Source: CALMEC01 sp031372145
GTDB taxonomy: Bacteria > Actinomycetota > Thermoleophilia > Miltoncostaeales > Miltoncostaeaceae
Assembly (NCBI GenBank): GCA_031372145.1
Contig: JANMKR010000059.1
Coordinates: 1-22,497, forward strand
Length of the DNA stretch: 22,497 nucleotides
Direction: 5' to 3'
The notes beneath the pieces were generated by a model. That model searched no databases and was not told where the DNA came from. It saw only the letters and a list, made by a program, of their open reading frames with translations. The number at the start of each line of letters is the position of its first letter. Position 1 is the first letter of the stretch. Below, piece after piece: positions 6,592-13,613 of the stretch. Made by a program: the position numbers and the translations under genes.

Positions 6592-7374
6592 ATGTCGCTG
6601 TTTCTGCCCAGCACGCGCGAGGCCACGATCGCCGACGGGCTCAACCGAGCCGTCCGCGACGACGCGCTGCAGCTGTACGTGCAGCCCCTCGTCTGCCTCG
6701 CGACCGGGGCCGTGAGCGGCTGGGAGTCGCTCCTTCGCTACACCCATCCACGCTTGGGACCCGTCGCACCGCTGGAGTTCATCCCGATCGCCGAGCGCAC
6801 AGGTGCCATCCTGGACATCGGCACGTGGGTCGTCAACGCCGCGTGTGCCTGGCGTGCGGGCCTGGGCGACCAGGTGATCGGCGTCAACATCTCTGCGCGG
6901 CAACTGATGGACCGACGGTTCGCGAGCCGCGTGCTCGACAGCCTTGACCGGCATGAGCTGACCGGGCACACGCTCTGCCTGGAGCTCGCCGAGACGGCTG
7001 TGATCGACGATCTGGATCGCGCCGCATCGATTCTCGAACGGCTGCGCGAACGTGGCATCGACATCGCACTGGACGACTTCGGCACCGGGTTCGCATCATT
7101 GTCCGTGTTGCGCAAGCTGCCGGTCAACATCGTCAAGATCGACCGCAGCTACGTGGCAACCGCGGGCGACGGCGGCCGCGAGGACGACTTTTTGGCGGCG
7201 ATGATCGGGCTCTCGGAGCGCTTGGGTGCCCATGTGGTCGCAGAGGGGATCGAGCGCGAGACGCAGCTCGATGCCGTCCGGGCCTTCGGCGCGACGTGGG
7301 GTCAGGGCTATCTGCTGGGACACCCCCGCCCCGCAGCCTCGGTCACCTCCACGCAGGAGCCCCTGCCCGCCTGA
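6592..7374 (+). CDS. EAL-domain cyclic-di-GMP phosphodiesterase
   Basis: The 260-residue protein is an EAL domain with almost nothing else: no PAS, GGDEF or membrane segment. EAL enzymes hydrolyse c-di-GMP to linear pGpG. The catalytic and metal-binding set appears complete: E45 (the 'EAL' glutamate, here E-S-L-L-R), N99 (GVNIS), E131 (LELAET), D161-D162 (DDFGTGFASL), K182 (IVKIDR), E218 (AEGIE) and Q238 (GQGYLLG). An active enzyme is therefore likely, in contrast to the degenerate HD-GYP protein at 1095-3101. With no sensor domain of its own, its control must come from expression, partner proteins or a stand-alone receiver. The ATG has AGGA seven bases upstream. The hydrolase gene precedes it; a repeat-bearing non-coding spacer follows. 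Confidence 0.93.
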   Translation: MSLFLPSTREATIADGLNRAVRDDALQLYVQPLVCLATGAVSGWESLLRYTHPRLGPVAPLEFIPIAERTGAILDIGTWVVNAACAWRAGLGDQVIGVNISARQLMDRRFASRVLDSLDRHELTGHTLCLELAETAVIDDLDRAASILERLRERGIDIALDDFGTGFASLSVLRKLPVNIVKIDRSYVATAGDGGREDDFLAAMIGLSERLGAHVVAEGIERETQLDAVRAFGATWGQGYLLGHPRPAASVTSTQEPLPA

Positions 7375-7408
7375 TTGTCCGGTGCCGGGAAGGTCTCGTT
7401 CGCACCCC

Positions 7409-7675
7409 GAAAACCGTTTGCCGAAGCGCGTTCTCGGTACATCCGTGTCTGACACAAAAATGGACGAGGGCGTCCGCAACCCGGTTGCCGCGGGCCAATT
7501 TCGCTCCCCGGCGCACAGGGCCACCGCCGCATGCCCGAAGTTGCAGGCGTCGTGCCCGGCGGCAACCGACTTTGTGACATGCGAAAAGCAGGCCGAATTG
7601 ACCCTTCCCTCCACCCCACGAACCGTTTTTCAGAAAGGGTTGGCGGCAAATCTGGTGTCAGACACGGTTAACCGT
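7409..7675. repeat. Non-coding spacer with REP-like palindromes and imperfect direct repeats (7375-7771)
   Basis: The 397 bp between the EAL gene and pfkA hold no convincing gene. Two units of about 45 bp (about 7411-7455 and 7620-7665) each run from AACCGTTT to a palindrome GTGTCNGACAC (7445-7455 and 7655-7665). The second overlaps a 12-bp palindrome ACGGTTAACCGT (7664-7675). Parts of the stretch 7409-7520 recur at 16671-16754: GGACGAGGGCGT (7462-7473) matches 16717-16728 with one change, and 7496-7520 matches 16730-16754 at 20 of 25 positions by my count. The pattern resembles REP-type elements mobilised by RAYT transposases; no such transposase is in the window. Confidence 0.6.
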
Positions 7676-7758
7676 CGCTTTACCGAATTGCACAAGATCG
7701 GTTTGCGTTCGATTTCCGGCGCCGGCGGCTGGGCATCAATCGTCGCCCGCGGGCACGA

Positions 7759-7764
7759 TAACCT
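7759..7764 (+). promoter_or_regulatory. Candidate -10 box of a leaderless pfkA transcript
   Basis: TAACCT stands seven bases before the pfkA ATG with no ribosome-binding site between. A transcript from such a box would start at or next to the ATG, as is common in actinobacteria. No good -35 hexamer is visible. Confidence 0.4.
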
Positions 7765-7771
7765 GCGGTTC

Positions 7772-8800
7772 ATGCAGGTCGGAATCCTTACGGGCGGCGG
7801 TGACTGCCCCGGGCTCAACGCCGTCATCCGCGCGATCGTGCGGGTCGGGAACTCGCGGTTCGGCCAGACGCACGTGGGGCTTCGCAATGGTTGGCGCGGA
7901 CTGCTGGATCAAAAGACGATGCCCCTCGACCTGGACGCGGTCAGCGGCCTCCTTCCGCGCGGCGGCACCATCCTCGGCACATCGCGCACCAACCCGTTCA
8001 AGGACCCGGAAGGCGGGGCGAACTGCGCCGCCAACTTCCGGGCGCTGGGTCTCGACGCCCTGGTCGCGATCGGCGGCGAGGACACGCTGGGGGTGGCGGC
8101 CAAGCTGACCGAGCAGTTCGACGTGCCGTGCGTCGGGGTCCCCAAGACCATCGACAACGACCTGGACGGAACGGACTACACGTTCGGGTTCTCGACCGCG
8201 GTGCAGATCGCAACCGACGCCATCGACCGCCTGCACAGCACGGCCGAGTCGCACGACCGAGTCATGGTGGTCGAGGTCATGGGCCGCCACGTCGGTTGGA
8301 TCGCGACCTACGCGGGCCTGGCCGGCGGCGCCGACGCGATCCTGATCCCCGAGGTCCCGCGGACCCTGGACGATGTCTGCGCCGCCATCAGCTCGCGGCA
8401 CGACCGCGGCAAAGACTTCTCGATCATCGTGGTCAGCGAAGGCTTCGAACTCGAAGGCGACGATGCGACGGCCGAGCTGGACGAGTTCGGCCACAAGCAA
8501 CTGGCCAAGACCGGGATCGGGGAGCAGATCGCGGAAGGCCTTCGCGAACGCACCGGCTTCGACACCCGCGTCGCGGTCCTGGGGCACATTCAGCGTGGCG
8601 GCACACCCAACGCCTACGACCGGATCCTCGCCACGCGTTTCGGCAGCCACGCCGCCGAACTCGTCGCCCAGGGGCGTTTCGGCCGGATGGTGGCCCTGCA
8701 CGGCGACGACGTAGTCGACATCCCCATCGCCGAGGGCGTCGCCAAGCTCAAGGCAGTCCCACCCGAACGCTTCGCGGTGGCCGAACCGTTCTTCGGCTGA
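7772..8800 (+). CDS. pfkA: 6-phosphofructokinase, probably pyrophosphate-dependent
   Basis: PfkA phosphorylates fructose 6-phosphate to fructose 1,6-bisphosphate in glycolysis. The 342-residue protein begins 'MQVGILTGGGDCPGLNAVIRA' and has 'TIDNDLDGTDYTFGF' (catalytic base D128), 'MGRHVGWIA' and 'GHIQRGGTPNAYDR'. Two positions tell the phosphoryl donor in this family. ATP enzymes have Gly at E. coli position 104 and often at 124; here they are D104 (GGEDT) and K125 (PKTIDND), the combination found in PPi-dependent enzymes. The frame is open upstream to 7226, but the conserved N-terminus begins exactly at the ATG at 7772 and the upstream part overlaps the EAL gene, so that extension is rejected. 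A candidate -10 box lies seven bases upstream. Confidence 0.95.
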   Translation: MQVGILTGGGDCPGLNAVIRAIVRVGNSRFGQTHVGLRNGWRGLLDQKTMPLDLDAVSGLLPRGGTILGTSRTNPFKDPEGGANCAANFRALGLDALVAIGGEDTLGVAAKLTEQFDVPCVGVPKTIDNDLDGTDYTFGFSTAVQIATDAIDRLHSTAESHDRVMVVEVMGRHVGWIATYAGLAGGADAILIPEVPRTLDDVCAAISSRHDRGKDFSIIVVSEGFELEGDDATAELDEFGHKQLAKTGIGEQIAEGLRERTGFDTRVAVLGHIQRGGTPNAYDRILATRFGSHAAELVAQGRFGRMVALHGDDVVDIPIAEGVAKLKAVPPERFAVAEPFFG

Positions 8801-8810
8801 CCCGAACGAG

Positions 8811-8824
8811 TCTGATAATCTGAT
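8811..8824 (+). promoter_or_regulatory. Promoter and possible operator of the second toxin-antitoxin pair
   Basis: TCTGAT is repeated at 8811-8816 and 8819-8824, an eight-base period. The candidate -10 box TAATCT (8816-8821) lies inside this stretch, seven bases before the antitoxin ATG at 8829, with no ribosome-binding site. This fits a leaderless transcript with the antitoxin's binding site overlapping the -10 region. Confidence 0.4.
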
Positions 8825-8828
8825 TCGC

Positions 8829-9080
8829 ATGAAGCGGATCAGCGCGACAACGCTGAGCAGAAACCTGTCCGACGTGCTCGATGCGGTTGAAACCGACGGG
8901 GAGACGTTCGTTGTCGTCCGTCACGGCAAAGAGGTTGCGAAGTTGACCCCTTCCCGTTCACCCAACGGCAAGGCCGTCATTGCACTCTTGCGCGCTCGTC
9001 CCGAGATGGGCGGCTTCGTCGAAGACGTCGAGTCGGTCAGAGATCTTCTGATCACCGAAGAGCGCGTGTGGCCCGACTGA
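8829..9080 (+). CDS. Phd/YefM-family antitoxin
   Basis: This 83-residue protein shows the Phd/YefM N-terminal domain: 'MKRISATTLSRNLSDVLDAVETDGETFVVVRHGKEVAKLTP', a beta strand and helix followed by the 'VVVRHGKEVAKL' hairpin. The C-terminal part (GGFVEDVESVRDLLITEE) is acidic and should bind the toxin. It ends 13 bp inside the toxin gene. It is 28 bp downstream of pfkA with what looks like its own leaderless promoter. It is only distantly similar to the antitoxin at 4533-4763, so the two modules do not look like a recent duplication. Confidence 0.9.
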   Translation: MKRISATTLSRNLSDVLDAVETDGETFVVVRHGKEVAKLTPSRSPNGKAVIALLRARPEMGGFVEDVESVRDLLITEERVWPD

Positions 9081-9463
9081 TTCTCGACACGACCTTTCTG
9101 ATCGAGGCTGAACGCTCCGGGCAGACACTGGCCGACCTCTTGAGTGACAGCGATGACGTCTCGATCGCGGCGATTACCGCGACCGAGCTTCTGCTTGGTG
9201 CCCAACTCAGTGACGAGCGACATCGAGAGGCTCGGGAGCACTACATCAGCCACGTCCTTGGGACCATTCCCGTGGAGGACTACGACCTGACCGTGGCGCG
9301 GGCACACGCGCAACTTCTCGCCTGGACACGCAGCGCAGGCAGTCCCCGAGGCGCGTTCGACCTCATTATCGCCGCCACAGCTGTCGCGACAAGACGCACC
9401 GTCGTGACCTCGGATGGCCGCGGGTTCGACGGGCTCCCGGACGTCGCCGTCCGGCGCCACTGA
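9068..9463 (+). CDS. vapC: PIN-domain ribonuclease toxin (VapC family)
   Basis: This 131-residue PIN-domain protein has the four acidic residues expected of an active nuclease: D7 (LILDTTFLIE), E40 (ITATELLLG), D98 (GAFDLIIAATA) and D116 (VVTSDGRGF). It starts at GTG 9068, overlapping the antitoxin by 13 bp, the usual layout for coupled toxin-antitoxin genes. Its sequence 'DTTFLIEAERSG' puts it in a different VapC subgroup from the toxin at 4153-4536 (DTHVVIW). The topoisomerase gene begins 73 bp downstream with its own candidate promoter, so this pair is probably a separate two-gene unit. Confidence 0.92.
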   Translation: MARLILDTTFLIEAERSGQTLADLLSDSDDVSIAAITATELLLGAQLSDERHREAREHYISHVLGTIPVEDYDLTVARAHAQLLAWTRSAGSPRGAFDLIIAATAVATRRTVVTSDGRGFDGLPDVAVRRH

Positions 9464-9517
9464 CGACCTGCCGAGCGCGCACGGGAAACACCTCGCTTGG
9501 CGGCTCCAACCACAATG

Positions 9518-9527
9518 GTGCTACCCT
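9518..9527 (+). promoter_or_regulatory. Candidate extended -10 promoter of the topoisomerase gene
   Basis: TGC-TACCCT (TG of an extended -10 at 9519-9520 in 'GGTGCTACCCT', hexamer 9522-9527) ends nine bases before the ATG at 9537. TTGGCG at 9497-9502 could be a -35 box but would need a long 19-bp spacer. No Shine-Dalgarno lies before the ATG, so the transcript is probably leaderless. Confidence 0.4.
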
Positions 9528-9536
9528 CGCCGGCCG

Positions 9537-12059
9537 ATGCCTCGCTCACTCATCATCTGCGAAAAGCCCTCCGTCGCCCGCGACGTCTCGACGGCTCTGC
9601 CTGGCACGTTTGCCAAGAACGGCGACTTCTACGAGAGCGATACCACCATCGTTGGGTTCGCGATCGGCCACCTGGTGGAGCAGGTCGACCCGGACCAGTA
9701 CGACGAGCGCTACAAGAAGTGGAAGTACGAGGATCTGCCGATCGTGCCCGAGGAGTTCAAGTACCAGGCGCGTGACGCCAAAGCGGGCAAGCAACTCAAG
9801 TCACTCCACAAGTACATGGCCTCGGCAGACGTCGATGTCATCGTCAACGCCTGCGACGCCGGACGCGAAGGCGAGCTGATCTTCAAGCTCATCCTCGAGA
9901 CTGCGCCCAAGAAGGCGCACGACAAGCCGATCAAACGTGCATGGTTCTCATCGATGACCGCAGGGGCGATCCGCGACGCATTCGAGCATCTGCGCGACGA
10001 CGAGGAGATGATCCCGCTCGAGGAGGCCGCCCGCGCACGCAGCGAGGCGGACTGGCTCGTGGGGATGAACGCCACCCGCGCCGCCACCACCAAGGCCGGT
10101 TCGGCCCGCAAGGTCCTGTCGCTCGGCCGCGTCCAGACGCCCACGCTCGCGCTGATCGCCAATCGCGATCTGGCGATCCAGGCCTTCGTGCCCGAGGACT
10201 ATTGGGAGGTCGCGGCGACGTTCGCGACGTCGACCGGTGCCCGGTACGTCGGCATGTGGCACGAGGGCGCGACCACCCGCTTGACCGCCGGGGCACCGGC
10301 GGACGCGATCGTGGAGGCCGTCCACGATAAGCCCGCCGTGATCGAGTCCCTCGAGACCAAGCCACAGACCGAACAGTCTCCCCTCCTCTACGACCTGACC
10401 ACCCTGCAGCGCGAGGCCAACCGCCGCTTCGGGTTCTCGGCGTCGCGAACGCTGTCGGCGGCGCAGGCGCTCTATGACCAGCACAAGGTGCTGACGTATC
10501 CGCGTACCAACTCGCGCTACCTGTCCGGCGACATGATCGCCCAGCTCAAGCCGATCGCCGCCCGCGTGGGCTCGGCCGCCCCGGTCTATGCCGACGCCGC
10601 CCGCTTTGTGATGGGGCTCGAGAAGTTGCCGCTCGGCAAGGTCATCAACGACGCCAAGGTGACCGATCACCACGCCATCATCCCGACCGACGGCGACCAC
10701 GATCTCGGCGCACTCAACCGGGACGAAGCCCGGATCTACGACCTGGTCGCGCGCCGGTTCCTGGCGGTCTTCCACCCGCCAGCACGCTTCGAGAACACCG
10801 TCATCGAGACCCGCTGCGAAGGACATCTGTTCCGCAGTCGCGGCAAGGTCCTGATCGAGGCCGGGTGGCGCGCCGTCTACGGCGAGGAAGCCGACGAGAC
10901 GCGCGGCCCCACCAAGGAGGACGAGGAGCCCGAGCAGAAGCTCCCGCAGGTCACGCAGGGCGAAGCCGTCGACTGCGCCGAGGTCGAGGCCCTGGCAAAG
11001 CGCACCAAGCCGCCCGCGCGTTTCAGCGAAGGCACGTTGTTGCGCGCGATGGAGACCGCCGGCAAGCTCGTCGACGATGACGAGGCGGCCGAGGCGATGA
11101 AGGACGCCGGCTTGGGCACACCGGCCACGCGCGCCGCCACCATCGAACGCCTGATCGACGCCGAGTACATCGAGCGCGAGGGCCGCAGCCTGCGCGCGAC
11201 CGAGAAGGGTGTCGGCCTGATCCAGATGCTGGGCGACCACGTGTTGACCAAGCCGGAGCTGACGGGCCAGTGGGAGCAGCGCCTCAACGAGATCCAGCGC
11301 GGCACGCAGCGCCACGAGGACTTCCGCAAAGACGTGGTGGATTTCACCCGCGACGTGGTCACGTGGTTCGCCGACAAGGATCGCGAGAACCTGCGCATCG
11401 AGCGGCGCGAGCTGGCCCCCTGCCCCACCCCTGGGTGTGAGGGTCACATCGTTGAGTACCCCAAAAGCTACGGGTGCAACAGCTACAAGAGCAAGGACGA
11501 GACCGGCTGCGGGTACACGCTGTGGAAGCAGGCCAACGGCAAGAACCTGACCATGGAGCAGGCGCTCGAGTACATCGCGGCGGGAAAATCAAGCAAGGAC
11601 CTGGTCGAGGAGCGCGAGATCATCGGCCCCTGCCCCACGCCCGGCTGCGACGGCGAGATCATCGAACGCACGCGCAGCTACGGGTGCACGAGCTGGAAGA
11701 GTCGCACCGAAACCGGCTGTGGCTTTGTCATCTGGAAGCGCGTCCGCGGCCAGAAGGGCGAGGTCGACGTCGAGACCGCCACGCAGATGGTGGCAGCCGG
11801 TGAGACCAACGCCGCTCCGGTGCCATCCAAGGAGCCGATCGGCAAATGCCCCACACCCGGCTGCGGCGGCGAGATCAACGAGAACAGCCGTGCCTACGGG
11901 TGCAGCAGCTGGAAGAGCCGCAAGAACCCTGGGTGCGGGTTCGTCATCTGGAAACGCGAGAAGGGCCACGACGTGACGCGCGAGGAAGCTGCTGAGCGCC
12001 TTCTCGAAGCGCACGAGCAGCCCGCGGGAGCCCCGGAGGCAACCGCAACACCCCAGTGA
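9537..12059 (+). CDS. topB: Type IA DNA topoisomerase, topoisomerase III-like, with three C-terminal Cys4 fingers
   Basis: Type IA topoisomerases cut one DNA strand through a 5'-phosphotyrosine link and relax or decatenate DNA. This 840-residue enzyme has a TOPRIM domain at about 1-135 (LIICEKPSVARDV, NACDAGREGELIF), the motif 'LSLGRVQTPTLALI', and catalytic Y321 in 'LTYPRTNSRYL'. The 'DAGREGELI' form is typical of TopB-type enzymes rather than TopA ('DADREGE'). After about residue 625 come three repeats of about 70 residues, each starting CPTPGC (C629, C699, C771), with a second Cys pair (YGC...GCG) and 'WK' before a short linker. The ATG at 9537 is chosen because the conserved 'RSLIICEKPS' begins there; upstream codons run into the toxin gene. 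The stop overlaps the start of the ArfB-like gene (GTGA). Confidence 0.93.
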   Translation: MPRSLIICEKPSVARDVSTALPGTFAKNGDFYESDTTIVGFAIGHLVEQVDPDQYDERYKKWKYEDLPIVPEEFKYQARDAKAGKQLKSLHKYMASADVDVIVNACDAGREGELIFKLILETAPKKAHDKPIKRAWFSSMTAGAIRDAFEHLRDDEEMIPLEEAARARSEADWLVGMNATRAATTKAGSARKVLSLGRVQTPTLALIANRDLAIQAFVPEDYWEVAATFATSTGARYVGMWHEGATTRLTAGAPADAIVEAVHDKPAVIESLETKPQTEQSPLLYDLTTLQREANRRFGFSASRTLSAAQALYDQHKVLTYPRTNSRYLSGDMIAQLKPIAARVGSAAPVYADAARFVMGLEKLPLGKVINDAKVTDHHAIIPTDGDHDLGALNRDEARIYDLVARRFLAVFHPPARFENTVIETRCEGHLFRSRGKVLIEAGWRAVYGEEADETRGPTKEDEEPEQKLPQVTQGEAVDCAEVEALAKRTKPPARFSEGTLLRAMETAGKLVDDDEAAEAMKDAGLGTPATRAATIERLIDAEYIEREGRSLRATEKGVGLIQMLGDHVLTKPELTGQWEQRLNEIQRGTQRHEDFRKDVVDFTRDVVTWFADKDRENLRIERRELAPCPTPGCEGHIVEYPKSYGCNSYKSKDETGCGYTLWKQANGKNLTMEQALEYIAAGKSSKDLVEEREIIGPCPTPGCDGEIIERTRSYGCTSWKSRTETGCGFVIWKRVRGQKGEVDVETATQMVAAGETNAAPVPSKEPIGKCPTPGCGGEINENSRAYGCSSWKSRKNPGCGFVIWKREKGHDVTREEAAERLLEAHEQPAGAPEATATPQ

Positions 12060-12466
12060 CCCCGGACGCGGTCACCGACCACATCCTCGCTGCGTCGACG
12101 TGGCGGTACTCACGGGCGTCCGGTCCCGGTGGGCAGCACCGAGACCACACCGAGACCCGCGCAGAACTCATCGTCGCGAGCGATGCGCTCGAAGGGTTGC
12201 CGCCGCAGATCGAGGCGCGCCTGACGGCTGCGTTGCATTTGAAGCGCCGCCCGTTGCGGCTCGCGTCCCAGGCCGACCGATCTCGAGAGCGCAATCGGGC
12301 GACAGTCGAAGCCAACCTGAGGGCGCGCGTCGCCACGGCCCTCGTGCCGCGAAAGACACGGCGCCCAACGGCCCCGTCCAAGAGCTCGGTCGCCAGACGA
12401 CTCGATCAGAAGGCGCAACGCTCCCGCGTCAAAACGATGCGTCGGCGCCCCGAGGCCGCCGAGTAG
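12056..12466 (+). CDS. arfB: ArfB/ICT1-like peptidyl-tRNA hydrolase (ribosome rescue)
   Basis: This 136-residue protein carries the release-factor tripeptide G25-G26-Q27 in 'RASGPGGQHRDHTETRAEL', followed by a basic tail (RKTRRPTAPSKSSVARRLDQKAQRSRVK...RRR), the layout of ArfB/YaeJ. ArfB frees stalled ribosomes: its tail enters the empty mRNA channel and the GGQ loop hydrolyses peptidyl-tRNA. The residues after GGQ differ from the common 'NVNKV' form, so this is a divergent subgroup. The GTG start overlaps the topoisomerase stop by four bases, so translation should be coupled. The stop is only 31 bp from the convergent stop of the secreted-protein gene, and I see no terminator between them. 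Confidence 0.9.
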   Translation: MTPDAVTDHILAASTWRYSRASGPGGQHRDHTETRAELIVASDALEGLPPQIEARLTAALHLKRRPLRLASQADRSRERNRATVEANLRARVATALVPRKTRRPTAPSKSSVARRLDQKAQRSRVKTMRRRPEAAE

Positions 12467-12497
12467 ACGGTCCCGGTACGCCGACCCGTCGCATCGA

Positions 12498-13241
12498 TCA
12501 TCCGAAGACGAAGCCGCCGAAGAAGCAGCCATCACCGTTGCCGTAGAGCCCCTGCCCGGCGGGTCCGGCCAGCGTGCCGTTCTTGGCCCCCGAGTAGGTG
12601 AGCGTCCGGACCGCCGTGCCGTCCGGAGCGATCGCGACCACTGCGTTTCCGGCTGCGCTCGCGGTGTTGACCGCAGCGGTCTCCGTGTCGGCACGACGAT
12701 TGAGCTCGGCGGTGGCGACGTTGAGAAACGTCGCTCCGGTGCCCCCGTCGAGCGCCGGCGTCAGGATCGAACCGTCTGCCGTCGTCTTGACGAAGACTTC
12801 GGCCCGGACGATGTTGAGCGCGTTGTCCTTGAGGCACTTGCCGTAGATCGTCAGGGGTCCGTTGGTCGAGAGCGGGATCTCGGGTGCGGCAGCGCGGGCC
12901 GCCGTCTCGTCCGCTCCGGCCGTGGGAACGGCTCGCACGAGCGCGATCTTCTTCATGCCGTCGACCTTGGGAACCGGACCGAGCGAGCTCTCGAGGATGT
13001 CGTCTCCGGTCAGCGAGTTGTTCTTGACCTTGATGCTCGAAATGGCGTTGGTGCGGATCTTGAAGCTCCGTACGGCGCCGGAGGCAATCTTGGTCTCGGT
13101 GACGGCGGCCGTGCGAAGCTGAGCGCTCCCGACACTCGCCCGCGGGAGCGTCACGGCGGCGTAGCCGGCACCTCCGAGCGCGACGAACAACGCCACCATC
13201 GACACGATCATCGCCGGCGAGGGAAATCTGATCTTCCTCAT
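12498..13241 (-). CDS. Secreted or membrane-anchored protein of unknown function
   Basis: I do not recognise a function. The 247-residue protein starts with 'MRKIRFPSPAMIVSMVALFV', a basic end and hydrophobic stretch to about residue 29 (ALGGAGYAA). This leader style is common in exported proteins of Thermoleophilia. Residues about 30-80 hold loose repeats of the type 'AVTETKIASGAVRS'. The remainder is rich in Ala, Thr, Val and Gly, with an 'IYGKCLKDN' segment and a C-terminus 'NGDGCFFGGFVFG'; two cysteines could form a disulphide. The ATG at 13241 is preferred over an upstream in-frame start at 13370 because AGAAAGG sits nine bases before it and the leader begins there. The gene converges on arfB. 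Confidence 0.8.
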   Translation of the reverse strand: MRKIRFPSPAMIVSMVALFVALGGAGYAAVTLPRASVGSAQLRTAAVTETKIASGAVRSFKIRTNAISSIKVKNNSLTGDDILESSLGPVPKVDGMKKIALVRAVPTAGADETAARAAAPEIPLSTNGPLTIYGKCLKDNALNIVRAEVFVKTTADGSILTPALDGGTGATFLNVATAELNRRADTETAAVNTASAAGNAVVAIAPDGTAVRTLTYSGAKNGTLAGPAGQGLYGNGDGCFFGGFVFG

Positions 13242-13385
13242 TGCGTGCACCTTTCTGATCTCAGGACGGGCGGGAGGCCCGGATCCATGGTGCGACGGAC
13301 CGTACGGCGACAGCGGGACCGCGTGGGCCGGTCTCACAGACTCCTTACCCCGCTCGCGCAGGATGCTCACGAACTGCCCGAGTGC

Positions 13386-13613
13386 TTACCTGACCGTCAC
13401 AATCCGACCACATTCACCTGGCGGCACCTCGGCCAATTGGCCGCGTCCGCGAGTGCCAATTGGCCGTCCACACCGGTCACACGTCGGCTGATCTGCGTCG
13501 CTCAGCTGGAAGACATCGCATTGTTGGCATGACGTACTATTGGACGAGTTTCCATGGGGAACTGAACGTTCGGGTAGGGCCGGGAGGTCTGAACTCGACT
13601 TTCGTTCAGTCAC
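13386..13613 (-). CDS. Possible small zinc-ribbon protein
   Basis: A GTG-started frame encodes 75 residues with C29-x2-C32 and C45-x2-C48 in 'SCQQCDVFQLSDADQPTCDR' and 'CDRCGRPIG', a plausible zinc ribbon. The flanks are low in complexity, there is no clear ribosome-binding site, and third codon positions are less GC-rich than in neighbouring genes. Two palindromes (13431-13442 and 13455-13464) lie inside the frame, which suggests the DNA may instead be regulatory. It is on the same strand as the secreted-protein gene, which starts 144 bp downstream. It could be real or chance. Confidence 0.35.
   Translation of the reverse strand: MTERKSSSDLPALPERSVPHGNSSNSTSCQQCDVFQLSDADQPTCDRCGRPIGTRGRGQLAEVPPGECGRIVTVR
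13431..13464. promoter_or_regulatory. Twin palindromes in a 488-bp spacer (13242-13729)
   Basis: GGCCAATTGGCC (13431-13442) and GCCAATTGGC (13455-13464) share a core and have centres 23 bp apart, about two helical turns, which fits cooperative binding of a dimeric regulator. The spacer separates two divergent secreted-protein genes. It also holds a separated inverted repeat ACTGAACG (13561-13568) / CGTTCAGT (13603-13610). Apart from the possible zinc-ribbon frame I see no gene in it. Confidence 0.45.

Noticed and set aside
7226..7771. An in-frame N-terminal extension of pfkA of 182 codons
   Set aside because: It overlaps the end of the EAL gene, runs through the repeat-bearing spacer, and the conserved PFK N-terminus begins exactly at the ATG at 7772.
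7736..8830. A minus-strand frame opposite pfkA (364 codons)
   Set aside because: Antisense shadow; no motif.
9948..11447. A long open frame on the minus strand opposite the topoisomerase gene (499 codons)
   Set aside because: It mirrors the codon pattern of a well-supported gene on the plus strand, has no recognisable domain, and such antisense frames are common in high-GC DNA.
13590..13608. TGAAC ... GTTCA as a possible SOS/LexA box
   Set aside because: The spacing between GAAC and GTTC is nine bases rather than the four expected of actinobacterial LexA sites, and no repair gene follows.
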